NCBI GenBank assembly: GCA_036489025.1
Contig: DASXGN010000047.1
Coordinates: forward strand, 62,001-126,000
From: Dryocola sp036489025
Lineage (GTDB): Bacteria; Pseudomonadota; Gammaproteobacteria; Enterobacterales; Enterobacteriaceae
DNA: 64,000 nucleotides
Reading direction: 5' to 3'
This document shows positions 1-8,719 of this stretch, in pieces. The position numbers and the translations under genes were made by a program. How positions within the stretch are numbered: position 1 is the first letter of the stretch; each line of letters opens with the position of its first letter. The notes beneath the pieces are model-generated. The model was given only the letters and a program-made list of their open reading frames with translations. It had not been told where the DNA came from and did not search any database.

Positions 1-297
1 GGTGGTGGCGATGTTGTCGATGATGTTTTTATGCGGAAACAGGCCCGCGTTCTGAATGACGTAGCCGATGCGGCGGCGGAGCTGCACGATATCCATCTGG
101 TCGGTGGCCTCGCCGTTGAGCAGGATTTTGCCGGAGGAAGGCTCCACAAGGCGGTTGATCATCCGCAGCGAGGTGGTTTTCCCGCAGCCGGAAGGGCCGA
201 CAAATACCGTAATTTTGCCTCCGGGTGCCACCAGGCTCAGGCCGTCTACTACCGAACCGTTGCCGTAGTGCTTGGTCACATTCTGGAAGGTAATCAT
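1..297 (-). CDS. ABC transporter ATP-binding protein, quaternary-amine/betaine-importer type (C-terminus cut by window edge)
   Basis: The first 99 residues of an ABC ATPase read leftward out of the window. A Walker A motif (GPSGCGKTT, about residues 34-42) is followed by RMINRL, and a Q-loop segment YVIQNAGLFPH lies near residues 78-88; this combination is characteristic of the OpuCA/OsmV/ProV group that powers glycine betaine, choline, carnitine or proline importers. The signature and Walker B motifs lie beyond the edge. The ATG at 297 is preceded by AGAGGTG at ideal spacing. A perfect sigma-54 consensus and three HutC-like operators sit 115-175 bases upstream. In pseudomonad hut loci a transporter of this family (HutXWV) imports histidine, so a histidine or urocanate importer is a reasonable inference; osmoprotectant uptake is the alternative. 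Confidence 0.85.
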   Translation of the reverse strand, partial: MITFQNVTKHYGNGSVVDGLSLVAPGGKITVFVGPSGCGKTTSLRMINRLVEPSSGKILLNGEATDQMDIVQLRRRIGYVIQNAGLFPHKNIIDNIATT

Positions 298-411
298 CTT
301 CACACCTCTGGTCGTTGTGTAGGGCTCCCGCCTGACGGGGGAACGGGGCGACAAACGGCTGCTGGCAGAATCTTGTCCGCTCGGCTTCGCATGTTTTCTT
401 ATCTGAACTGA

Positions 412-453
412 CTTGTATGTACTGTCTTGTATGTACTGTCTTGTATGTACAAC
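412..453. promoter_or_regulatory. Three tandem HutC-type operator repeats
   Basis: Three contiguous 14-base units begin at 412, 426 and 440. The first two read CTTGTATGTACTGT and the third CTTGTATGTACAAC, which is one base short of a perfect palindrome. Each carries TGTA-N2-TAC(A/T), the GntR-family pattern bound by HutC at hut operons. The third unit covers the predicted start point (about 445) of the leftward sigma-54 promoter. HutC binding is inferred from the motif; no hutC gene is visible in the window. Confidence 0.6.
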
Positions 454-454
454 T

Positions 455-470
455 AGCAATACTTGTGCCA
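455..470 (-). promoter_or_regulatory. Sigma-54 (-24/-12) promoter for the ABC transporter gene
   Basis: On the minus strand the bases read TGGCAC-AAGTA-TTGCT, an exact match to the RpoN consensus TGGCAC-N5-TTGCW with the invariant GG and GC ten bases apart. Transcription would start near 445 and enter the ABC gene at 297. RpoN dependence implies an enhancer-binding activator such as NtrC. Confidence 0.65.
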
Positions 471-658
471 TGACCCGAACGGAAAAAGAGTAATCAGGCC
501 ATTTAATACTTGTTATTCAGCTTGTTAGTGTCGGTTTTGAACGGAAGGTTTATCCCTTTCCCGACGAGTCCCGGCGCGTTGGTCATGCAATAAAAGCACA
601 ATTGTTAGATGCTTGTAATGATTTTGTGCACAAAAATGAGGCGTGGACGCTATTTTTT

Positions 659-675
659 TGCACTCAAATGGCTCA
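659..675. promoter_or_regulatory. NtrC-like enhancer site
   Basis: The sequence TGCACT-N4-TGG followed by CTCA matches the NtrC consensus TGCACT-N4-TGGTGCA except for two bases in the right arm. Its centre lies about 130 bases upstream of the predicted hutU start, which is a normal enhancer distance. It is a weak single-site call. Confidence 0.3.
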
Positions 676-771
676 TTACTTATGCGTTTTTACGGCTGTT
701 ATTACCTGTTTTTGTATCTGTTTTATTTTAGTTGGTTGATATTTATTGATTATTTTAATTTGTTGCTAATT

Positions 772-802
772 TGGCATCCTGTGTGCTTATCATGTATATA
801 CA
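772..802 (+). promoter_or_regulatory. Sigma-54-like promoter with overlapping HutC operator upstream of hutU
   Basis: TGGCAT-N5-GTGCT at 772-787 keeps the invariant GG and GC of an RpoN promoter at correct spacing, with two consensus mismatches. The predicted start is near 798. The perfect ten-base palindrome TGTATATACA at 793-802 is the core HutC operator and would lie over the start point, as expected of a repressor site. The hutU start codon is 71 bases further on. Confidence 0.5.
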
Positions 803-872
803 AGATGGCGATGTAGCATAAAATTAACACTCCAGTAACATGCAACCGATAACCGATAAGAAGGTAAAGCGC

Positions 873-2549
<1,677 letters not shown>

Positions 2550-2607
2550 TTCCTGCGGTGAAACGGGACGGCGCGATGTCGCCCTTCACCCTTAGCGGAG
2601 CGCTGCC

Positions 2608-4008
2608 ATGAGTAACGAAAGCAACAACACGTACATCGAAACACGTTCTATTGAGCCGATCCCTGACGGCGAGCGGCACGGCAGTATCTTCAGCCAGTTC
2701 ACGCTGTGGCTGGGGGCGAACCTGCAAATAACGGCAATCGTAACCGGCGCGTTAACCATCGTCTTCGGCGGAGATGTCTTCTGGTCGCTGGCGGGCCTTG
2801 CGCTGGGCCAGGTTGCCGGTGGGATTGTCATGGCGCTGCACGCGGCCCAGGGGCCAAAGCTTGGCATTCCGCAGATGATCAGCAGCCGCGTACAGTTTGG
2901 CGTTTACGGCGCGTGCCTGCCGATTTTGCTGGTCTGCCTGATGTACCTGGGGTTTATCGCCACCGGCGCGGTGCTTTCCGGACAGGCTATTTCTGCCGTC
3001 TGCCACACCTCTGAAACCAGCGGCATTCTTATCTTCGCCGCGGCGACGCTGATTATCGCCTACGTTGGCTACCGTCTGATTCATCTGCTGGGCAAGCTGG
3101 CGAGCCTTGTTGGCATCGTCGCTTTCATTTATCTCTTCTGGCGGATCGGCACCTTCCAGCCGCTGGGCGAGCTGCTCACCGTCCGGGCCTTTAGCTGGAG
3201 CACGTTTTTAACGGCAACCGGCCTCTCGGCTTCCTGGCAAATCACCTTCGGCCCTTACGTCGCCGACTATTCGCGTTATCTGCCGCGCACGACTTCCAGC
3301 AGGAAAGTGTTCTTTGCCGTTGGCAGCGGGTCGGTGATTGGCGCGCAGATTGCCATGACGGTCGGCGTGCTGGCGGCGGCAATCTCCCAGGGGAAGCTGG
3401 TGGGTCATGAGGTGGATTACATCGTCGGGCTGGGCGGCACGGGGGCGGTTGCGACGCTGCTTTACCTGAGCATTGCCTTCGGCAAGCTGACTATTAATAC
3501 CCTGAACGCCTACGGCAGCCTGATGTGCCTGGCAACGGTTTATAGCTGCGGGAAGCGGCAGGCGCGCATCAGCCAGCGCACGCGGCTGGTGGTGTTAGCC
3601 CTGATTATTGCCGTGGCGACAGGCGTGGCGATTATCGGCCAGCACTCTTTCCTGGCCGCGTTCAAATCGTTCCTGCTCTTCCTGCTGACCTTCTTCACGC
3701 CGTGGAGCGCCGTCAACCTGGTGGACTACTACTTCTTTAATCATCAGGAGATCGATCTGGCCGCGCTGAACGATCCCAACGGGAAGTACAGGGCGTGGAA
3801 TGCAACCGGCCTTGGCGTCTATGTCCTCGGCGTGGCGGTGCAGACCCCGTTTATTGACAGCGGTTTTTACTCCGGCCCGTTCGTCAAAATGCTGGGTGGG
3901 ATAGATATCTCGTGGATAATCGGCCTGGCGCTGCCCGCTGCGGTTTATTACCTCCTGCGTAAGGTGCAGTCCGCCAGCGCTACGGCGGGAACCGCCGCGA
4001 CGCGTTGA
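2608..4008 (+). CDS. NCS1-family (CodB-like) permease, probable urocanate/histidine or nucleobase transporter
   Basis: This 466-residue integral membrane protein has about 12 hydrophobic segments and an N-terminal region typical of the nucleobase-cation-symport-1 family, which carries cytosine, purines, allantoin and hydantoins; examples are WLGANLQITAIVTGAL, the GPKLGIPQMISSRVQFG block near residue 90 and the FGPYVADYSRYLPR block near residue 214. CodB-like members occur inside pseudomonad hut operons. Its place immediately behind hutU suggests that it brings in urocanate or a related imidazole. The substrate cannot be read from sequence. Confidence 0.8.
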   Translation: MSNESNNTYIETRSIEPIPDGERHGSIFSQFTLWLGANLQITAIVTGALTIVFGGDVFWSLAGLALGQVAGGIVMALHAAQGPKLGIPQMISSRVQFGVYGACLPILLVCLMYLGFIATGAVLSGQAISAVCHTSETSGILIFAAATLIIAYVGYRLIHLLGKLASLVGIVAFIYLFWRIGTFQPLGELLTVRAFSWSTFLTATGLSASWQITFGPYVADYSRYLPRTTSSRKVFFAVGSGSVIGAQIAMTVGVLAAAISQGKLVGHEVDYIVGLGGTGAVATLLYLSIAFGKLTINTLNAYGSLMCLATVYSCGKRQARISQRTRLVVLALIIAVATGVAIIGQHSFLAAFKSFLLFLLTFFTPWSAVNLVDYYFFNHQEIDLAALNDPNGKYRAWNATGLGVYVLGVAVQTPFIDSGFYSGPFVKMLGGIDISWIIGLALPAAVYYLLRKVQSASATAGTAATR

Positions 4009-4011
4009 TAA

Positions 4012-4047
4012 AAAAGCTCCCGATCGGAAAACCTTTCGGGAGCTTTT
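4012..4047. terminator. Bidirectional terminator between the NCS1 permease and hmp
   Basis: A perfect 12-base stem (4012-4023 with 4036-4047) closes a 12-base loop. The arms are AAAAGCTCCCGA and TCGGGAGCTTTT, so each strand ends in a U-run. It serves the converging permease and hmp genes. Confidence 0.85.
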
Positions 4048-4057
4048 AAGGCAGGCG

Positions 4058-5248
4058 TTACATCACTTTGTGTGGGCCAAAGCATTCGTAGTGAATGCGT
4101 TCCTGGCCGACGCCAACCTTCACCAGCTGCTCGGCGGCAAAGCGCATGAAGCTTACCGGGCCGCAGAGATAAAATTGCATCTCCGGCGCGCTGATTTTCC
4201 CTTCCTGCGCCAGCAAATCCATCAGGCCTTCGCTGTCAAATTTGGCCGCTGCGCGATCGCTTTCGCTCGGCGTGCGGTACCAGACGTGGCGCTCGAAGCG
4301 CGGCAGCTGGCTGCCTAAGGCATTAACTTCATCGGCAAAAGCGTGCACTTCACCGTGGTCTGCGGCGTGGAACCAGTTCACCTGCGCCGCGTGATGGCTT
4401 TTAGCCAGCGTATCGAGCATCGCCAGCATCGGCGTCTGGCCAACGCCCGCAGAAATCAGCGTGACCGGCGTCCGCGCGGCAACGGTCATAAAGAAATCGC
4501 CCGCGGGCGCGGCAAGATGCACTTCGTCGCCTGCTTTGGCATGGTCGTGCAGCCAGCTGGAAACCTGCCCCAGATCTTCACGCTTCACGGCAATGCGGTA
4601 GCTTTTACCGTTTGGTTTACGGGTCAGGGAATACTGGCGGATTTCCTGGTTCGGGAAGCCTTCTGGCTTCAGCCACACGCCGAGGTACTGGCCCGGCTGA
4701 TAATCCGCTACCGGTTTGCCGTCAACGGGTTCAAATTCGAAGCTGGCGATTAGTGCGCTCTGCGGCTCTTTTGCCACAATGCGGAAAGCGCGGGTGCCTT
4801 CCCAGCCGCCGGTTTTATCCGCGTTTTCACGGTAGATTTCCGCTTCGCGATGGATAAACACCCCGGCCAGCACGCCGTAGGCTTTGCCCCAGGCGTCCAG
4901 CACTTCCTGGCCCGGGCTAAACATTTCGTCCAGCGTGGCAATCAGATGGCCGCCAACGATGTCGTACTGCTCGGGTTTTATCTGGAAGCTGGTGTGCTTC
5001 TGGGCAATCTTCTCCACGGCGGGCAGCAGCGCGGCCAGATTTTCAATATTGGTCGCATAGGCGCAGATGGCGTTGAACAGGGCTTCCCGCTGATCGCCGT
5101 TGCGCTGATTGCTCATGTTGAAGATTTCTTTCAGCTCGGGATTATGGCTGAACATTCGGTCATAGAAATGGGCGGTTAATTTTGGGCCGGTTTCGGCAAG
5201 CAGGGGAATGGTGGATTTCACCGTGGCGATAGTTTGTGCGTCTAGCAT
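4058..5248 (-). CDS. hmp: Flavohaemoglobin, nitric oxide dioxygenase
   Basis: Hmp oxidises nitric oxide to nitrate using O2 and NAD(P)H. The 396 residues match the E. coli protein in length and order: a globin domain (about 1-140), a FAD domain with RQYSL near residue 206, and an NAD(P)H domain with GVGQTPML and the C-terminal YLCGP. The start MLDAQTIAT is the conserved one; the frame is open 28 codons further upstream but that part lies inside the NsrR-like sites and is not conserved. It is transcribed away from glyA. The NsrR-like boxes just upstream imply derepression by nitric oxide. Confidence 0.97.
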   Translation of the reverse strand: MLDAQTIATVKSTIPLLAETGPKLTAHFYDRMFSHNPELKEIFNMSNQRNGDQREALFNAICAYATNIENLAALLPAVEKIAQKHTSFQIKPEQYDIVGGHLIATLDEMFSPGQEVLDAWGKAYGVLAGVFIHREAEIYRENADKTGGWEGTRAFRIVAKEPQSALIASFEFEPVDGKPVADYQPGQYLGVWLKPEGFPNQEIRQYSLTRKPNGKSYRIAVKREDLGQVSSWLHDHAKAGDEVHLAAPAGDFFMTVAARTPVTLISAGVGQTPMLAMLDTLAKSHHAAQVNWFHAADHGEVHAFADEVNALGSQLPRFERHVWYRTPSESDRAAAKFDSEGLMDLLAQEGKISAPEMQFYLCGPVSFMRFAAEQLVKVGVGQERIHYECFGPHKVM

Positions 5249-5279
5249 GTCAGGCTCCATTCGATCGTGAGATTTTCTT

Positions 5280-5315
5280 AATGTTGCATTTGATATGCAA
5301 CTTATAATGCATCTT
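5280..5315 (-). promoter_or_regulatory. NsrR-like operator cluster for hmp
   Basis: Three related elements lie 32-67 bases upstream of the hmp start: TTGCAT (5284-5289) facing ATGCAA (5295-5300), and AATGCATCTT (5306-5315), which matches the NsrR half-site AANATGCATTT on the hmp strand at nearly every position. NsrR is the Fe-S nitric oxide sensor that represses hmp in enterobacteria. The assignment is by motif and position. Confidence 0.65.
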
Positions 5316-5456
5316 ATAAAAAATACCGCCACCTTGTAAATGGTTTATTGTGGTCCGGGTCTGCGTCACAAACATGAAATTATTGCAGTCTGCAGGTGAA
5401 GAAATATCCTGAAAACTCATGCGGACCTTTTGCCATCAAACCCTTGTATGACGCCA

Positions 5457-5472
5457 AGCCAATCGTTTGCGT
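5457..5472. promoter_or_regulatory. PurR-like operator upstream of glyA
   Basis: On the minus strand ACGCAAACGATTGGCT matches 12 of 16 positions of the PurR consensus ACGCAAACGTTTTCGT, with the left arm perfect. PurR represses glyA in E. coli because the enzyme supplies one-carbon units for purine synthesis. Confidence 0.45.
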
Positions 5473-5591
5473 AAAAACCTCTGTCAAGCCCTATCACCTG
5501 ATACCAATTCGGTTTACACTGTTGCCCGTCGCCCATCAGGGCCCCCTCAAGCAGTCCAAATTTTTACTGTTAGCTGAGTCAGGAGATGCGA

Positions 5592-6845
5592 ATGTTAAAG
5601 CGTGAAATGAACATTGCCGATTATGATGCCGAACTGTGGCAGGCTATGGAGCAAGAAAAAGTACGTCAGGAAGAGCACATTGAACTGATCGCCTCCGAAA
5701 ACTACACCAGCCCGCGCGTTATGCAGGCACAGGGTTCTCAGCTGACCAACAAGTACGCTGAAGGCTATCCGGGCAAACGCTATTACGGCGGTTGCGAATA
5801 CGTCGACGTGGTTGAACAACTGGCCATCGATCGCGCGAAAGAACTGTTTGGCGCAGACTACGCCAACGTGCAGCCGCACTCTGGTTCCCAGGCGAACTTC
5901 GCCGTTTACACCACGCTGCTGGAGCCGGGCGATACCGTTCTGGGGATGAACCTGGCGCACGGCGGCCACCTGACTCACGGTTCCCCGGTTAACTTCTCCG
6001 GCAAGCTGTACAACATCGTGCCTTACGGCATCGATGAAAGCGGTCATATCGACTACGCCGATCTCGAAAAGCAGGCCAAAGAACACAAGCCGAAAATGAT
6101 TATCGGCGGCTTCTCCGCTTATTCCGGCGTGGTTGACTGGGCGAAAATGCGTGAAATCGCCGACATGATTGGGGCTTACCTGTTCGTGGATATGGCGCAC
6201 GTTGCCGGCCTTATCGCCGCGGGCGTTTACCCGAACCCGGTGCCACACGCCCACGTGGTGACCACCACGACTCACAAAACGCTGGCTGGCCCGCGCGGTG
6301 GCTTAATCCTCGCGAAAGGCGGCAGCGAAGAGCTGTATAAAAAACTGAACTCCGCGGTCTTCCCTGGCGCGCAGGGCGGCCCGCTGATGCACGTTATTGC
6401 GGGCAAAGCCGTGGCGCTGAAAGAAGCCATGGAGCCAGAGTTCAAAACCTACCAGCAGCAGGTCGCGAAGAACGCAAAAGCGATGGTTTCCGTCTTCCTG
6501 GATCGCGGCTACAACGTGGTTTCCGGCGGCACCGACAACCACCTGTTCCTGCTGGATCTGGTGGATAAAAACCTGACCGGTAAAGAAGCGGATGCCGCTC
6601 TGGGCCGTGCCAACATTACCGTCAACAAAAACAGCGTGCCAAACGATCCGAAGAGCCCATTTGTGACCTCCGGCGTACGTATCGGTACGCCAGCGGTGAC
6701 TCGTCGCGGCTTCTCAGAAGCTGACGTGCGCGAACTGGCCGGCTGGATGTGCGACGTGTTAGACAACATCAATGACGAAGCGGTTATCGAACGCACCAAG
6801 CAGAAAGTGCTCGATATCTGTGCTCGTCTGCCTGTTTACGCATAA
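5592..6845 (+). CDS. glyA: Serine hydroxymethyltransferase
   Basis: GlyA is a cytoplasmic PLP enzyme that converts serine and tetrahydrofolate to glycine and 5,10-methylene-tetrahydrofolate. The 417 residues correspond almost position by position to the E. coli enzyme. The PLP lysine is Lys229 within TTTTHKTLAGPRGG. The start at 5592 has AGGAG upstream and gives the conserved MLKREMNIADYD; an ATG six bases earlier has poorer spacing. A strong terminator follows at 6860-6887. Confidence 0.98.
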   Translation: MLKREMNIADYDAELWQAMEQEKVRQEEHIELIASENYTSPRVMQAQGSQLTNKYAEGYPGKRYYGGCEYVDVVEQLAIDRAKELFGADYANVQPHSGSQANFAVYTTLLEPGDTVLGMNLAHGGHLTHGSPVNFSGKLYNIVPYGIDESGHIDYADLEKQAKEHKPKMIIGGFSAYSGVVDWAKMREIADMIGAYLFVDMAHVAGLIAAGVYPNPVPHAHVVTTTTHKTLAGPRGGLILAKGGSEELYKKLNSAVFPGAQGGPLMHVIAGKAVALKEAMEPEFKTYQQQVAKNAKAMVSVFLDRGYNVVSGGTDNHLFLLDLVDKNLTGKEADAALGRANITVNKNSVPNDPKSPFVTSGVRIGTPAVTRRGFSEADVRELAGWMCDVLDNINDEAVIERTKQKVLDICARLPVYA

Positions 6846-6859
6846 GACTGCTCAGCATG

Positions 6860-6887
6860 AAAAAGGCCGCGAAAGCGGCCTTTTTTT
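6860..6887 (+). terminator. glyA terminator
   Basis: The stem AAAAAGGCCGC (6860-6870), a GAAA tetraloop and GCGGCC followed by seven T residues form a canonical intrinsic terminator 14 bases after the glyA stop. It also faces the end of yphA. Confidence 0.9.
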
Positions 6888-6901
6888 ATGGCAAAACGGG
6901 T

Positions 6902-7324
6902 TCAGCGTTTATCGAGGGAAATGCTGCCGGGGCCGACGATTGCCAGCAATAAAAAGGCGGCGGCAATACTGATATTTTTGTAGAAATTAATCATGTTGGG
7001 CACTACCGCATCGCCGGTCATATTCCAGTAATGGTGGCCAATCACCGCCGTACCCAGCGTGTAGAAAATAAAGAGTATCGCCAGCGGACGAGTGAAGAAA
7101 CCGAGCACGATCAGAATGGCGGCAACAACTTCCATCAGCACGGCGATAATCGCAGCCACCATCGGCATCGGCGTGCCAAGGGTTGCCATATACTGCACCG
7201 TTCCGTCAAAGCCGGTCATCTTTGGATAGCCAAAAATAATAAACAGCAGCACGAGGGCGATTCGGGCAATCAGCAGCATCAGCGGGCGCGACTGGCCAAA
7301 ATCGAAATAGCGTAGTGTGTTCAT
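6902..7324 (-). CDS. yphA: DoxX-family inner membrane protein YphA
   Basis: This 140-residue protein has four hydrophobic segments and matches E. coli YphA in length and in blocks such as GFDGTVQYMATLG and YTLGTAVIGHHYW. DoxX proteins are small membrane proteins sometimes linked to thiol or quinone redox chemistry; the role of YphA is unknown. It lies 88 bases downstream of yphH on the same strand, so the two may be cotranscribed. In K-12, as I recall the map, yphA sits at the other end of the cluster beside the hca operon, so its position between glyA and yphH marks a local rearrangement. Confidence 0.93.
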   Translation of the reverse strand: MNTLRYFDFGQSRPLMLLIARIALVLLFIIFGYPKMTGFDGTVQYMATLGTPMPMVAAIIAVLMEVVAAILIVLGFFTRPLAILFIFYTLGTAVIGHHYWNMTGDAVVPNMINFYKNISIAAAFLLLAIVGPGSISLDKR

Positions 7325-7412
7325 GTCGTTCTCGATTTGTGAAGAGGTTCAAATTAACCGTAATACACAACCACAAACTGCGCCATAAACAGCAGCTTAA
7401 ATAAATATTCCC

Positions 7413-8603
7413 TCAGCCGCTCAAGGCTTCCTCAACGTATAAATAGCCGATGCCCATCACCTGCTGCGCGCGGGTCAAACGCCCGAAATTAATCTGCGTG
7501 GCGTTCATTCTGTGCGCGTCACCGTGATCGAAGGGGTTAAAACCGATCTGCCGGTTGATGGTCGCCAGCCAGTCGTCTCCAAACCCGCAGCTTCTGCCGT
7601 AAAACCATATCTGATTGATATTCAGAATATTAAGAAAGTTGTACAGGCTCAGACCGATCGCGTTAGCCGCATTTTCAACCCAGCGGCAGACATGTTCGTC
7701 GCCCTCGTGCCAGGCGCTGATAAGCTGCGTGGAGCTGAGGGATTCCGGATTCAGCCTCGGGGAATGCGGCTGGGATTTCAGCCAGATACGCGCCTGCTTT
7801 TTAAGCGCGGTCAGCGAGGCGACGGTTTCCAGACAGCCGTAACGTCCGCAGGCGCAGGCCATGCCGTCCGGGTCGACGATGGTATGGCCGATTTGCCCGC
7901 TGCCGTACAGGCTGCCGCGATAAATCTGCCCGCCGATAACGAACGACGAACCGATGCCGTAATCGACGTTAATCACGCAGAAGTCCTGGCGGCTGGCCGG
8001 ATTTTGCCACTTTTCGGCCAGCGCCAGCATCACGCAGTCGTTGTCGATTCTGACCTTTACGCCGAGCTTCTCTTCCAGCAGATATTTGATTTCAACCGGC
8101 TCTCGCCAGGGGGCCTGCGGCATGGTTTGCGACACGCCGGTAACCGGGTCAACCTGGCCGTGAATGCCCAGCGCGAGATTGATAACACATTCGGGCCAGT
8201 CTTTGCGGTAGCGATGCCAGCATTTTTCGATCTCAGCCAGCAGCACTTTCGGCGTCGGTGCTTCAATACTGTAGTGCTTGAAATCACCTTTCGGGCTCAG
8301 GCAGGCGTTCGTTAACTGGCACTCGATGCCGGTAGGCGTGATGTTCATGCATAACGTCCAGTCACCTTCAGGAGCGATGAGCCAGACTCCGCCGCTACGA
8401 CCACGCAGGGCGTTATCCTCCTGCACGTTCAACACGCGCTTTTCGGCTTCCAGCTCGCGCAGAATATTACTCACGGCCGGGATTGATATTTGCGTAAGTC
8501 GCGCAAGAGCCGATTTGGTGGTGCGTTTCTCCCTGTAAAGATGCTCAAGAATGACACACTTATTGTAGTGCCGGATGTGCTGGTTGCTGATGCAGGCTTT
8601 CAT
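7413..8603 (-). CDS. yphH: ROK-family transcriptional regulator YphH
   Basis: This 396-residue protein combines an N-terminal winged helix-turn-helix (about 15-65, KSALARLTQISIPAVSNILRELE) with a ROK sugar-binding domain. The ROK segment DYGIGSSFVIGGQIYRG and the zinc motif CACGRYGCLE are intact, so it resembles NagC and Mlc. It is transcribed divergently from yphG and is the likely sugar-responsive regulator of the yphG-B operon. An 8-base inverted repeat flanks the shared promoter region. The ATG at 8603 has little Shine-Dalgarno sequence but is the conserved start. Confidence 0.92.
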   Translation of the reverse strand: MKACISNQHIRHYNKCVILEHLYREKRTTKSALARLTQISIPAVSNILRELEAEKRVLNVQEDNALRGRSGGVWLIAPEGDWTLCMNITPTGIECQLTNACLSPKGDFKHYSIEAPTPKVLLAEIEKCWHRYRKDWPECVINLALGIHGQVDPVTGVSQTMPQAPWREPVEIKYLLEEKLGVKVRIDNDCVMLALAEKWQNPASRQDFCVINVDYGIGSSFVIGGQIYRGSLYGSGQIGHTIVDPDGMACACGRYGCLETVASLTALKKQARIWLKSQPHSPRLNPESLSSTQLISAWHEGDEHVCRWVENAANAIGLSLYNFLNILNINQIWFYGRSCGFGDDWLATINRQIGFNPFDHGDAHRMNATQINFGRLTRAQQVMGIGYLYVEEALSG

Positions 8604-8719
8604 TTTACTAAACCTTGTTTACTTTTTAGCGTGATTGTTGTGCGGAAAACTTCCAATTGCGTCCATTAGACTGCCTCAAATCATGAAGTTTAGTATGTCT
8701 TGTTAATATTGAGGGCGAT
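8604..8719. promoter_or_regulatory. yphH-yphG divergent promoter region with inverted repeat
   Basis: TACTAAAC at 8606-8613 is the exact reverse complement of GTTTAGTA at 8688-8695. The arms lie next to the two start codons, 74 bases apart, and could be paired operator half-sites for YphH, allowing a looped repression complex. This is inference from symmetry and position. Confidence 0.4.

Larger units (their letters stand above)
298..872. promoter_or_regulatory. Divergent control region between the ABC gene and hutU
   Basis: This 575-base AT-rich stretch holds no convincing gene. From left to right it contains three tandem 14-base repeats (412-453), a sigma-54-type promoter reading left (455-470), a 14-base perfect palindrome TTTTGTGCACAAAA (622-635), an NtrC-like site (659-675), an ATA-N9-TAT sequence resembling a NAC site (739-753, low weight in such AT-rich DNA), a sigma-54-like promoter reading right (772-787) and a perfect TGTATATACA palindrome (793-802). 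The near mirror symmetry of promoter plus operator on both sides suggests co-regulation of the two divergent units by nitrogen status and by a HutC-type repressor. Confidence 0.6.
5249..5591. promoter_or_regulatory. hmp-glyA divergent control region
   Basis: This 343-base gap contains no gene of its own. The hmp side holds NsrR-like boxes (5280-5315). Toward glyA there is a MetR-like half-palindrome TGAAATTATTGCA at 5375-5387 (one mismatch to TGAA-N5-TTCA) and a PurR-like site at 5457-5472. Both regulators are known to control glyA in E. coli. Confidence 0.6.

Noticed and set aside
31..411. Open frame of 126 codons on the plus strand over the left-edge ABC gene
   Set aside because: It is antisense to an ABC ATPase with a clear P-loop, has no ribosome site and runs through the operator repeats.
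739..753. NAC site ATA-N9-TAT upstream of hutU
   Set aside because: It matches the loose consensus, but the surrounding DNA is so AT-rich that chance is likely, and the promoter looks sigma-54 dependent; kept only as a note.
840..872. Upstream in-frame ATG for hutU giving eleven extra residues
   Set aside because: It has no Shine-Dalgarno sequence and the extra residues are not urocanase-like; the ATG at 873 follows AGAAGG.
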